Positions 16,913 through 24,997 of a stretch of DNA of 64,000 nucleotides are shown here, piece after piece. A program made the translations under genes and the position numbers. Position 1 is the first letter of the stretch; every line of letters begins with the position of its first letter. The stretch covers positions 2,790,001 through 2,854,000 of the forward strand of contig NZ_CP022303.1 of assembly GCF_004216475.1 (NCBI RefSeq). Direction: 5' to 3'. Under the pieces are notes generated by a model that was not told where the DNA came from, did no database searches, and was given only the letters and a program-made list of their open reading frames with translations. The DNA is from Thalassococcus sp. S3 (GTDB taxonomy: Bacteria > Pseudomonadota > Alphaproteobacteria > Rhodobacterales > Rhodobacteraceae).

Positions 16913-18454
16913 ATGTCTGAATATGAACCTGAATTCGTAATCGATGAGCTAGTATCGCTCCCTGATCCTCTGGATAGCAATATTGCGTCGGTAAGCGTTT
17001 GGACGGATGCGAACGATCCCTCGGAGGCGCACGACGTATTGCTGTCTGCCAGCGTTGGCTCAGACGTTATACAAATTTCTGTTGATGGAGATCCCCTTGA
17101 GACCGAAATCGCAATCTATCAAGCTGAAGTACTATTAACGTTCGCCAATTGCACGCCTAGTTACGGGCCCGATTATTCTGAACTCTTCGGTCGAAGCAGT
17201 CAGACCATCGAACAAACCACTATTTCAAAACAGGCTAATTCCGAACATGGGAACGTCAAACTCAGCGCTACGCCCTCTGCCGATTTTGCTATCGATCAAA
17301 GCCAAGAACACGAGATTCAAAGAAGTGGAGTTTTTTCGGAGGCTACGTTCGAACATCACACCTCAAACGCAGTCCGATTCGGCAATTGGAAAGAAAGGCA
17401 AGCCCAGAGCGGACAACGCGTCCCGCGTTACAGGGGGTGGAGCGTCACCAGACGAGATAGGGACGACGTTTCAGGGGTCGCGGCGATCTTACGTGTTAAG
17501 AAGAACTGGATTGACTTTATTGAGGTGAGCCCAAAGCCGGAGAGCAGGCTAGGCAAGCTATTTTCGGTCATATCCAAGTCGACAGGCAGCGATGATATGA
17601 AGAAAAAGGAGTTGTTTGAAGCGCTGTTAAAAGAACTGACGCTGCAGGGCCTGCAAAGCCCGTCGGATAAATCGATGGCGAACTTGGCGATCGCCGGATT
17701 TATAGTCAGACCCAAAGACGACAAGGAAGAGATGCTTGTTAGCAACAATTCCAAACGCCACGTGCATATTCCAGAGGCGCTTTTGTTGCCTATCCTTCGC
17801 GCTCGTGCGGGAACACAGGAGCAAGTCTACAAGAGCGTTTTGTCCGCTTCGAACAACCAAAAGAACAATGAAGTCAAAGACTTCACCCCACAGTCTGGCT
17901 ACTTGGACGCCAAGGAAGCCTATTACGATCTCTGCCTCGAGTTTCGTGAGCACGGAGCGCCGTTTGAGCTTGCAAAGCTTCAGGCGCAATATGGTGAGGC
18001 GGTCATTACCGACCTGAAATACATCGGCGCTCTTGCCTCCGACCGGCGCAACACCGTCTACTTCATTTCACCGTACCCTGACACAGAACCAGAGCATGCC
18101 TTCGATGCTCTTGCTCTGTCACAGGAAACCGTCAGATTTGCAGAAACCCTTGTTAGAGATAACCCTGAGATTAGCGGTACCGCCATCGGTTTAGAACTGG
18201 CAGAACACCTGGGGCGGGATTGGAGCCGAGGCTCAGCAAAACGGTACGGCGGTCAGCTAAAAAATTGGGCTTTACGGCGCGGAAGTAAGAACAGAGGCAG
18301 AAGCCTCATAATACGAGGTTTAGTAGAAGAGCGTGTCCTAGCAATGCTTGCTGATGGGAGACCCGCAACGGAAATCGGTGAACTATTAAAGATCAGTCCA
18401 GAGACAGTTCGACGCTACGACCGCGCGCGTAAGAAAAAAGGCAGCGATGCCTGA
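16913..18454 (+). CDS. Large orphan protein with a C-terminal helix-turn-helix
   Basis: The 513-residue protein starts at ATG 16913 behind AGAGAAGT. The first 140 residues are acidic and Ser/Thr-rich, probably flexible. The middle has a predicted globular part (KNWIDFIEVSPKPESRLGKLFSVISKS) and a helical region. Near the C-terminus is a winged-helix-like segment (SGTAIGLELAEHLGRDWSRGSAKRYGG), then a resolvase/LuxR-like helix-turn-helix (VEERVLAMLADGRPATEIGELLKISPETVRRYDRARKKKG). It probably binds DNA. No enzyme motif is seen. It is AT-richer than the mobilisation genes. I do not recognise the family, so a role in defence or regulation is conjecture. Confidence 0.7.
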   Translation: MSEYEPEFVIDELVSLPDPLDSNIASVSVWTDANDPSEAHDVLLSASVGSDVIQISVDGDPLETEIAIYQAEVLLTFANCTPSYGPDYSELFGRSSQTIEQTTISKQANSEHGNVKLSATPSADFAIDQSQEHEIQRSGVFSEATFEHHTSNAVRFGNWKERQAQSGQRVPRYRGWSVTRRDRDDVSGVAAILRVKKNWIDFIEVSPKPESRLGKLFSVISKSTGSDDMKKKELFEALLKELTLQGLQSPSDKSMANLAIAGFIVRPKDDKEEMLVSNNSKRHVHIPEALLLPILRARAGTQEQVYKSVLSASNNQKNNEVKDFTPQSGYLDAKEAYYDLCLEFREHGAPFELAKLQAQYGEAVITDLKYIGALASDRRNTVYFISPYPDTEPEHAFDALALSQETVRFAETLVRDNPEISGTAIGLELAEHLGRDWSRGSAKRYGGQLKNWALRRGSKNRGRSLIIRGLVEERVLAMLADGRPATEIGELLKISPETVRRYDRARKKKGSDA

Positions 18455-18632
18455 AGCAAACGTCCGCCTTGGGCTGCGGAGCGACATTGAAGCCAGATGC
18501 GGCGGAGATCAACAAGGAGCCAAAAGCCGCCTATGCGGAGCTGTGACGTTCCAGTCTGGGTCGCCAGGCGTGGATCACTGGTACCGTTGAGGACTTGTTG
18601 CCGCCGGAACAGATTTCGTGGGATTAATCTGT

Positions 18633-19013
18633 ATGTTTGAAAATACTATTAATTATGGCTCTGTGATCGGAATTTTTTGCCTTACCTATTCTATGAATGT
18701 AGCGATTGAGACCTTGCGCATTTCAAATTCCGACCACGGTCGTGTTTTTGGTCCACGAATAGCGCATTCCGGCATGGCCATGCTTTTCTCAATTGCTGCC
18801 CTGCCGTGTATTCTCTGGCCCGCTGTGTATGTGGGAATTTTTGATGGTTGGATCGCTGGGATAGTAGCGTGGCTGGGGCTGCAATTGTTGGGTGGTTTAG
18901 CCACTATCATTCTCCGAATCCGCGGCCCTCTACTCGGACTGCATATCGCTCTGGGGATATTGACTCTGCCTGCGGGGTACTTTCTGACACTCAGCAACCC
19001 TCCTTGGCAGTAA
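18633..19013 (+). CDS. Small multi-pass membrane protein
   Basis: From the ATG at 18633 this gives 126 residues; an ATG-independent extension to 18618 is also open. Four hydrophobic segments are visible (SVIGIFCLTYSMNVAIE, MAMLFSIAALPCILWPAVYVGIF, IAGIVAWLGLQLLGGLATIIL, LLGLHIALGILTLPAGYFLTL), so it should sit in the inner membrane. It follows the HTH protein after a gap with repeat filler. No family is recognised. Confidence 0.55.
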   Translation: MFENTINYGSVIGIFCLTYSMNVAIETLRISNSDHGRVFGPRIAHSGMAMLFSIAALPCILWPAVYVGIFDGWIAGIVAWLGLQLLGGLATIILRIRGPLLGLHIALGILTLPAGYFLTLSNPPWQ

Positions 19014-19026
19014 CACGAAGCGCTGT

Positions 19027-19078
19027 CACCACTAAGGTCGGCGGCGAGCCCAAACTACTGGATGCTGCAAAGATCTCA
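19027..19078. repeat. Dispersed island repeat, partial copy
   Basis: CACCACTAAGGTCGG followed by GGCGAGCCCA is shared with 20870-20895, and GATGCTGC with 31855-31862. It lies directly after the membrane protein gene. Confidence 0.45.
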
Positions 19079-19291
19079 AACGGCAGATTTCTAAGACTTG
19101 TGGCAAGACAGAATGGCTACAGTGCCCACGGGGTAAATTCTGCTTCAACTTCGGAAGTTTCGTTTTGCATCGCGGCAACAGGCCCGTATGGTTTGTGGTA
19201 AGTAATTAGCAACGCCACCTTTTGTTTGACCAAGTTCTAGAGGTCGTCGGACTGGCTGGTGCAGAAGACAGACAATAGAAGTAATCCGCTT

Positions 19292-20602
19292 ATGACAGAC
19301 AAAGACAAAAGTGACGACGCACAGGAACACGCCACAAGGCGATACGAGGCTCGTATCGGATTGTACAAGGTCATCTTTGGCACGTTTGCAATAGGCGCTT
19401 TAGGAGTAATTGTGCCAGGTGCAATTGATTGGTGGTCATTTACTGCTGAGCAGCAACGCGTAGAATTTCAAGACAAAAGAGCCGCCGATGAGATACAACA
19501 GTCATTTGTCGCTGAATATTTCAATACCGCTATAAGCGAAGACGTCGAACTTCGAATACGTTTTGCAGAGTATTTTTCGCAGGTGGCTCCTGACGGAACT
19601 CGAGATCAATGGCAATCCTACTTGTCCGTATTGGTAGACAATCGCGACCGTGTGAGGGGAGAAATCGACTCTTTTGAACGTGAAATACGGGCCTTACTCG
19701 ACAAAGAAGCTGATGGTTTAGATCTTCCGGAACAGACAAGAAAAGCGGAAATTGAGCGGCGCTTGGAGTGGCTTTATCGAGAGATTGGGTACGTTGAGCG
19801 GGGCAGAAGTGTAGTTCCCAGCAAAGCCGAAAACTTATCTGGCATCAAAGACTTTACACTAGAGGACAATGGTTTTCCACCAAACGTCAGATACTTCATT
19901 TGGGATCCGGACTCTGATGAAGCAGTTGGCGCAAATCTCGGAACAGAGCCCACGCCGCCCGGATCAATGGTCAAGTTAATGACGCTTTACTTGGCATTTG
20001 AAGCGATACGGGACCGCGGTTTCACGTTTGATGACGAAGTTCTGATAAGTTCAAACGCGGCTAACGAACCCCCCTCCAAGCTTGGCTTGCGCCAAGGACA
20101 AAGCATAAAACTCCGGTACTTGATTAGAGCGGCTGCAATTAAATCCGCCAACGATGCCGCGACAGCAATAGCGGAGCACATTGGTGGATCAGAAGCTGAA
20201 TTCGTTCTTCAAATGAACTCGGCTGCTCGTCGACTGGGAATGACAAATACCACATTCAAGAACGCCCATGGTCTTACTGAAATTGAAATGCTGTCAACTG
20301 CACGGGACCTTGCAATCCTAATGGAGCGACACTACTATGACTTTCCTGAGTATTTTAATTTGTTTTCGCGCCTCACTTCAGACGCTGGCATCAGGGAAGT
20401 GTGCCATACGGGTCGCCGCCATCTCGAATCGGACAGTCGAGTAAAGGGTATAGTGACCTCTTACACTCGAGCATCTGGTTTCGGTGCAACAATGCTTGTT
20501 GAGCAGGACGGGTTAGTTCGTATTGTCGTTATCATAAAAGCGCGCTCAACAGCTGAGCGCGTTAAATTATCACGCAAACTAACTGACCTGGCGTTCGAAT
20601 GA
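19292..20602 (+). CDS. Membrane-anchored D-Ala-D-Ala carboxypeptidase-like protein with altered KTG box
   Basis: Read from ATG 19292 (a GTG at 19259 is also in frame), it has 436 residues. One membrane segment lies at about 25-49 (VIFGTFAIGALGVIVPGAI), followed by a helical stalk to about 170. A C-terminal S11-type penicillin-binding domain then follows: SxxK is PPGSMVKLMT (Ser225, Lys228) and SxN is KSANDAA (Ser285, Asn287). The third box, normally KTG, reads VTS at 388-390 (GIVTSYTRASGF). The domain should face the periplasm, but the missing Lys and Gly question its activity. The helical part resembles a domain seen in other membrane proteins of unknown role. It is AT-rich orphan cargo. Confidence 0.7.
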   Translation: MTDKDKSDDAQEHATRRYEARIGLYKVIFGTFAIGALGVIVPGAIDWWSFTAEQQRVEFQDKRAADEIQQSFVAEYFNTAISEDVELRIRFAEYFSQVAPDGTRDQWQSYLSVLVDNRDRVRGEIDSFEREIRALLDKEADGLDLPEQTRKAEIERRLEWLYREIGYVERGRSVVPSKAENLSGIKDFTLEDNGFPPNVRYFIWDPDSDEAVGANLGTEPTPPGSMVKLMTLYLAFEAIRDRGFTFDDEVLISSNAANEPPSKLGLRQGQSIKLRYLIRAAAIKSANDAATAIAEHIGGSEAEFVLQMNSAARRLGMTNTTFKNAHGLTEIEMLSTARDLAILMERHYYDFPEYFNLFSRLTSDAGIREVCHTGRRHLESDSRVKGIVTSYTRASGFGATMLVEQDGLVRIVVIIKARSTAERVKLSRKLTDLAFE

Positions 20603-21137
20603 GGCTCGAGCTCACTTGATTTCATTTTTGGCTTTGATCAATTACTTACTGCTGTATTTCGTGCCTTCGTTGCTGCATTTTTTTAACAATAGATGGGAAA
20701 TTTAATAGTCTAGCGCCTTGGCTATGAAACATGACTTATCTGCGTATCGCTGGCGTCCCGAAGCAGACTTTGGCGCGACTGCAGCGACGGCCGGCTCTGT
20801 CCGCGTTGATCATCTGAATGCATGAAGCCAATGTCGGCTTCGGGCTGGCTGCGGTCGTCGCGGCCTGGCACCACTAAGGTCGGCTGCGAGCCCATTGGGA
20901 ACATCTTATTTCTTCCCTGGGCGCGCTCGTAGCACGAAAATTGCCGCATGTGCACCAAATTCATAGCTGCCATGCGGCGGTATGGCCAGCCATTGAGGCG
21001 CCGCGCAGAGAAGATAGAGTTTGCAATTTGTGGGTCCCAGACAAACTGACAATCCGTTGCGTTTGAGCGGGAAAGAAATGTGGTGCACTCTGCAGAACCT
21101 ATTCCACGTTACAGCGATTAAACACTGGCAACGGTTC
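20603..21137. other. Gene-free gap
   Basis: No gene is visible. The first 120 bp are AT-rich. The rest holds a copy of the dispersed island repeat (20826-20900). The gap separates the AT-rich orphans from the transglutaminase operon, whose last gene ends at its right edge. Confidence 0.5.
20826..20900. repeat. Dispersed island repeat, copy D
   Basis: It contains GCCAATGTCGGCTTCGGGC, GGCTGCGG, CACCACTAAGGTCGG and GCGAGCCCATT, the fullest version in the window. GGCTTCGGGCTGGCT matches 28390-28404 except at its second base, and GCGAGCCCA matches 19044-19052. Confidence 0.6.
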
Positions 21138-22004
21138 TCAGGAATCTTTCACGTCCACCCTAACCTGCATCGACAAAATGTCGGCGGATCTACCGTGGAA
21201 GCTGCCGGAGACTGGGGCAACCTGTTCGATCCTGCGTGCGACAGCAACAGGAATGAGATTGGCAGAGCCGACCGATCTGTTGGTCGGGTCAAACGATATC
21301 CAGCCCGCCCCGGGAACGAACAATTCGACCCACGCGTGCGTGGAGCCGGTATCCGCCGATCCAACTTGATCTCCAGACGGATTGAAAAGGTACCCCGAAA
21401 CAATCCGCGCGCCGAAGCCAAGCGTACGGACGGCTTCAGCGAAGAGGACGGCGAAATCGCGGCAAGACCCCCATCCCCTGTCGAGGGTCTCAAGCGGCCC
21501 TTGTGTTCCCTCCGTCTCGCGGAGTTGGTAGGAAATCCTTTCAGTAATGCCGTTGCTGATGTCCTTTAGCAGCGAAAGCGTGTCCGTCGGCCGCGCCATG
21601 ACAAACCCCTCGACCCACCCGCGCAGCCGCCCGGAGTCGTCCGCATACTGCGGCATGGCCAAGGGGCGCAGATCGGTCCAGTCGTCGGCTGCATAAACGA
21701 AAGGATACGAAGCCGCCGCAGCCGCGATTGGGAAAACGGGCCAGACGGCAGCACGCATGTCCACCTGCGCGCGCGACCGAACCGAAAGCGCGTCCGTCAT
21801 TCTGTCGAACCGCGCTGTCGCGATCGCGTTGCCGGCCACGTCGTGAGACCAATCAATGCGCGCTTCGGGACTGATCTCCAGGTCAAAGGACGTCAGGCTG
21901 AGATCCCGGGTTTCCCGCGGACGCAGCATCAGCCTATGCGGGCCGAGCGAAACAGCGGCTCGATACCGATAGCGAGTCGTATGCGTGAGGGTGACCGACG
22001 GCAT
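21138..22004 (-). CDS. Transglutaminase-like cysteine protease, first type
   Basis: The 288-residue protein has the bacterial transglutaminase N-terminal domain ([27 protein letters not shown]) and a transglutaminase core with an intact triad: Cys181 ([15 protein letters not shown]), His223 (THAWVEL) and Asp239 (WISFDPT). No signal peptide, so it is cytoplasmic. Members are thought to cleave or crosslink proteins or act near circular-peptide ligases; true substrates are not known. It is the last gene of a minus-strand run that also contains a second, different transglutaminase, and it follows the zinc-ribbon gene by 9 bp. Confidence 0.88.
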   Translation of the reverse strand: MPSVTLTHTTRYRYRAAVSLGPHRLMLRPRETRDLSLTSFDLEISPEARIDWSHDVAGNAIATARFDRMTDALSVRSRAQVDMRAAVWPVFPIAAAAASYPFVYAADDWTDLRPLAMPQYADDSGRLRGWVEGFVMARPTDTLSLLKDISNGITERISYQLRETEGTQGPLETLDRGWGSCRDFAVLFAEAVRTLGFGARIVSGYLFNPSGDQVGSADTGSTHAWVELFVPGAGWISFDPTNRSVGSANLIPVAVARRIEQVAPVSGSFHGRSADILSMQVRVDVKDS

Positions 22005-22013
22005 CGTTGAAAC

Positions 22014-22223
22014 CTACGACAAACGACCCCAGGAACGTCGGCGCCCATGTCCGCAACCTTCGGAAATAGCAGCACGCCAGACGGCAGATCCCTTGCAGCG
22101 CGAACATATGCGCTCACCGAACCCCTCGCTCCAGAAGGGCGACCTGCACTTCAGGCAGACGCGCTCGGCGGCAATGTCGGCCGCTGCCCTCACGGTCAGG
22201 ATTTCCGCATCCGCTGATTTCAT
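22014..22223 (-). CDS. Small zinc-ribbon protein
   Basis: This 69-residue protein has two CxxC knuckles (CLKCRSPFWSEGFGERICSRC) that should bind one zinc ion. The tail is Arg-rich. It overlaps the upstream 104-residue gene by an ATGA and is followed by the transglutaminase gene after 9 bp, so the three are likely one transcript. Similar short zinc ribbons occur in Rhizobiales genomes; function is unknown. Confidence 0.7.
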   Translation of the reverse strand: MKSADAEILTVRAAADIAAERVCLKCRSPFWSEGFGERICSRCKGSAVWRAAISEGCGHGRRRSWGRLS

Positions 22224-22534
22224 CGTCCCTTGCGCTCCTCACGCTTCCGCAGCCGTTCCATGTCGCCAATGGCCCGCTTGATCAGTTTCTGAATACGTTC
22301 ATTGCAGGCCTCCGGTGTTGCTGCATATTGTTCGAGAAGGAACCGCCACTTCTCCATCACTTCGACCCATGTCCGCGCCGGTTCCGCCAGCATCTGGTCT
22401 TCGAGGCTGCAAAGCTCCGGTTGCGATGCGGGAACCAAAGACGGGGCGTCGTTCGCAGGTCGCCGACGCATCTCCGTCTCATGTCGGCTGGCCGCTGTCC
22501 TGCGACCGTCAAGATCAATCGGGTCATCTGTCAC
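22220..22534 (-). CDS. Conserved-type hypothetical protein
   Basis: The 104-residue protein is polar at first and then helical: LAEPARTWVEVMEKWRFLLEQY, TPEACNERIQKLIKRAIGDMERLRKREERKG. It overlaps the zinc-ribbon gene by 4 bp. The helical half resembles short proteins of alphaproteobacteria with no known function. It is part of the transglutaminase/helicase run. Confidence 0.65.
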   Translation of the reverse strand: MTDDPIDLDGRRTAASRHETEMRRRPANDAPSLVPASQPELCSLEDQMLAEPARTWVEVMEKWRFLLEQYAATPEACNERIQKLIKRAIGDMERLRKREERKGR

Positions 22535-22604
22535 GGCAATGCTCCTAGATCCCTACCGTGGCTCGCTCGCCGACGGATGTGGTGCCGTGTAGCGGACCCA
22601 CACG

Positions 22605-23099
22605 TCATTCTCCGATGCCTGGGCGCGCGCTTCCAATGCGCGGTCCGGTATCTGCGGTGTCAGGCCATTTGTTTGGTACGGTCGCGTTGCACGCTTCACG
22701 TACTCGTTCTTGGCTGACTTGAGACGATCGAGCCGAATAGAGGTCACGGAGCTCGGCTTCGTCCACGCCGTCCGCCTGCATGACAAGACGGATCATCGGG
22801 TCAGCCAGCATCTCCTCAAGGAAGTAGTCCTTCAGGGCCTTGCCGGTGAGCTTGTCTTTGGCCACTGCGCTCTCCAGTTCGGCAAGCGGCACGGTGAGCG
22901 TTCGGCGGAGCCCGGGGTGCGAAGCGCGCGGATGGAGGTGCACGAGAACGGACGACGTCCAGGTTCCCGGTTCGATCCAGTCTACCGGCTCGAGCAACTG
23001 GGTCTCGATCTCGTATTCCCCGGGTGGCAGGGTCTCGTTAAAACTCCTAAGCTGGAAGGGTCGGAGAAATACGGCGGTCGTCTTGATCAAGGCAGTCAT
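22605..23099 (-). CDS. Hypothetical protein of the transglutaminase cluster
   Basis: Read from ATG 23099 behind TGAGGAGAATTGAG, it has 164 residues: KTTAVFLRPFQLRSFNETLPPGEYEIETQLLEP, LVHLHPRASHPGL, and a helical region LKDYFLEEMLADPMIRLVMQADGVDEAELRDLY. The last 40 residues look unordered. No domain with known function is recognised. Position between the two transglutaminase genes suggests the same pathway. A longer upstream frame overlaps the neighbouring gene and is not favoured. Confidence 0.7.
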   Translation of the reverse strand: MTALIKTTAVFLRPFQLRSFNETLPPGEYEIETQLLEPVDWIEPGTWTSSVLVHLHPRASHPGLRRTLTVPLAELESAVAKDKLTGKALKDYFLEEMLADPMIRLVMQADGVDEAELRDLYSARSSQVSQERVREACNATVPNKWPDTADTGPRIGSARPGIGE

Positions 23100-23217
23100 C
23101 TCAATTCTCCTCATTGGTTTTAGACTGCGAACGCGCTCACACACAGGCGGACCAAGCATCCCGTTCGCGAATCGAGGACGGGCAGACCGACAAGAACCGG
23201 CGTTGACACGCGCGGCG

Positions 23218-24054
23218 CTAGTTTCGAGAACCGGACGGCGCCTCTTCGGGATCGTCCTTGGCATCCCATGTCCAGACGTCGAATTGCATCAGTTTATTCG
23301 GCCCGAAGGTTTGCGTCAGAGGCACGTCGGCGGCGTCCCGACCACGCGCGATCAGAATCCTCCCCATGCGCGGGCTGTTGTTTCGTGGATCGAAGACCCA
23401 CCAGCGGCCGCCCAGAAAGACCTCGATCCAGGCCGCGAAATCATCAGGCGGATGGGGCTTCGGTTGACCGAATTCGCTCAGGTAGCCCGCACAGTAACGC
23501 GCCGGGATGTTCATTGAGCGGCAGAGAGCGATGGCAAGATGGGCGAAGTCCCGGCAGACGCCCTGCCGTCCGGCTAGCGTCTCGGACGCTGTGCGGGTCG
23601 CGCTCGCCTGCATGTAGTCGAACGAAACGGCTGAATGCACGAAGTCGCAGATCGCTTTTACACGCGCCCAGCCCGGCGGTGTGGCCTCGAAGCGCCGCCA
23701 GGCCTCCTCTGACAGGAGATCGGTATCGCAGTAGCGACTGCCGAGAAGATAGATCAAGGTTTCGAAGGGCAGGTCTTGAACGGCGTGTTGCTCGGCCTCG
23801 GGGGGTGTCGGATCAGGCCGTCCGGTGTCGCGGAAGATCCCGTCGGTGGATAGCGTGAAGTCCCCCGACGGGGCCACCATTCGCGTGCACCAGTTGCCGA
23901 ACCCGTCGCGATAGCTTTCCAGCGGCACGCTGGGCTGCGTCACGAGATAGTCGGCGCGCTCTAGATCGCCGAAGCGCGAATAGTGCACGTTCAGCATGGC
24001 TATGATGGGTGTGGGCTGGGTCAGCCAGTAGCGAAGGCGACAGCCGATCCGCAT
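23218..24054 (-). CDS. Transglutaminase family protein, second type
   Basis: From ATG 24054 it has 278 residues. The core has the nucleophile Cys167 in GVCRDFAHLAIALCRSMNIPARY and the Asp in WWVFDPRNNSPRMGR. The usual His-Ala-Trp is DFAAWIE, lacking His at the standard place. As I know it, this subfamily naturally has DFxAWFE there, so the change is characteristic rather than damage, and catalysis may use another residue. No signal peptide. The gene lies between the secreted repeat protein and the 164-residue protein, all on the minus strand. Confidence 0.85.
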   Translation of the reverse strand: MRIGCRLRYWLTQPTPIIAMLNVHYSRFGDLERADYLVTQPSVPLESYRDGFGNWCTRMVAPSGDFTLSTDGIFRDTGRPDPTPPEAEQHAVQDLPFETLIYLLGSRYCDTDLLSEEAWRRFEATPPGWARVKAICDFVHSAVSFDYMQASATRTASETLAGRQGVCRDFAHLAIALCRSMNIPARYCAGYLSEFGQPKPHPPDDFAAWIEVFLGGRWWVFDPRNNSPRMGRILIARGRDAADVPLTQTFGPNKLMQFDVWTWDAKDDPEEAPSGSRN

Positions 24055-24094
24055 CCGTATGCCAGCCGTCTCGGCCGGGCGCGATCCGCGGGCG

Positions 24095-24880
24095 CTATCG
24101 TCCAAGAACGCACGCCCCGTCCGAGAGCTGAAAACTGCGGTCGCAGCGCCAGCGGTTTCCGGATCGGTCGAGATGAGCGTTCGCAGGAAGATTGATCGCG
24201 ACGCAAGCGCCTGCTACCGCCTCGAAGCCTCGTTCGCAACGCCATCCCGGCCCGAAGGACTCCTGATCCAGAAAGGCATTCGCGGGAAGCGCCACGGGAT
24301 CACAGCGACCATCGACCTCGAAGAAACCCCTCTCGCAAGCCCATTCGGCACCGAAGTCGGCATTGGTTAGGTAACCATTCTCGGGAACCGCGATCGGAAC
24401 GCAGGCATCGGTCAATTTCGCGAAACCGCGGTCGCATTCCCAGCCGGAACCGGACGGATCGTTGGTAAGATAGGCGTTTTCCGGTAGGTCGATCGGCACG
24501 CACGTCTCTCGACTCTGTCGATATCCACGATCACATTGCCAGTCGAGGCCCGACGATCGAAGAAAGGCATTCTCGGGAATGGGGATCGCCTCACAGGACA
24601 CACCGCCGACTTCTTGGTAGCCTCGCTTGCACGCCCAGCCAGAGCCGTAAGATCGACCAGTTGCATAAGCGTTCTCCGGGACATCAATGGCAACGCAATC
24701 CCCACCATTCACGCGGTACCCAAGCGAACAGTCCCAACCGCCGCCATAGCTTCGTGCCTCTGCGTTCTCGGGAATAGGCCCAGTGCCGTCCTGTGCGACG
24801 GCTGGAAATGCACAAACGATGATCGCGGCTGCGATTGCTGCGCGATAGATGCCGATTTCGAGACGCTCGAAAGGGACCAT
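24095..24880 (-). CDS. Secreted cysteine-repeat protein
   Basis: Read from ATG 24880 with GCAGGAGGATACTTC before it, the protein has 261 residues. It begins with a signal peptide (GIYRAAIAAAIIVCAFPAVAQ). The mature part is about six repeats of roughly 35 residues with the consensus C-x-x-I-x-(L/V)-PENAYL, G-x-x-W-x-CxRGY and one further Cys, so four or more regular Cys pairs are expected. It should be periplasmic or surface-bound. Such repeats suit a compact disulfide-rich rod. It sits between an RNA helicase gene and a transglutaminase gene; a link to either is unproven. Confidence 0.75.
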   Translation of the reverse strand: MVPFERLEIGIYRAAIAAAIIVCAFPAVAQDGTGPIPENAEARSYGGGWDCSLGYRVNGGDCVAIDVPENAYATGRSYGSGWACKRGYQEVGGVSCEAIPIPENAFLRSSGLDWQCDRGYRQSRETCVPIDLPENAYLTNDPSGSGWECDRGFAKLTDACVPIAVPENGYLTNADFGAEWACERGFFEVDGRCDPVALPANAFLDQESFGPGWRCERGFEAVAGACVAINLPANAHLDRSGNRWRCDRSFQLSDGACVLGR

Positions 24881-24997
24881 GAAGTATCCTCCTGCGGAGA
24901 AAGCGCCGCCTCGCTGTGAAAACATGCCCGGGTCGCAGTCCGCTGCCGGTCCAGCGCCTTCTTCCGCGTCAGGCTCGAAGTCGTCTACCGCGGGCGG

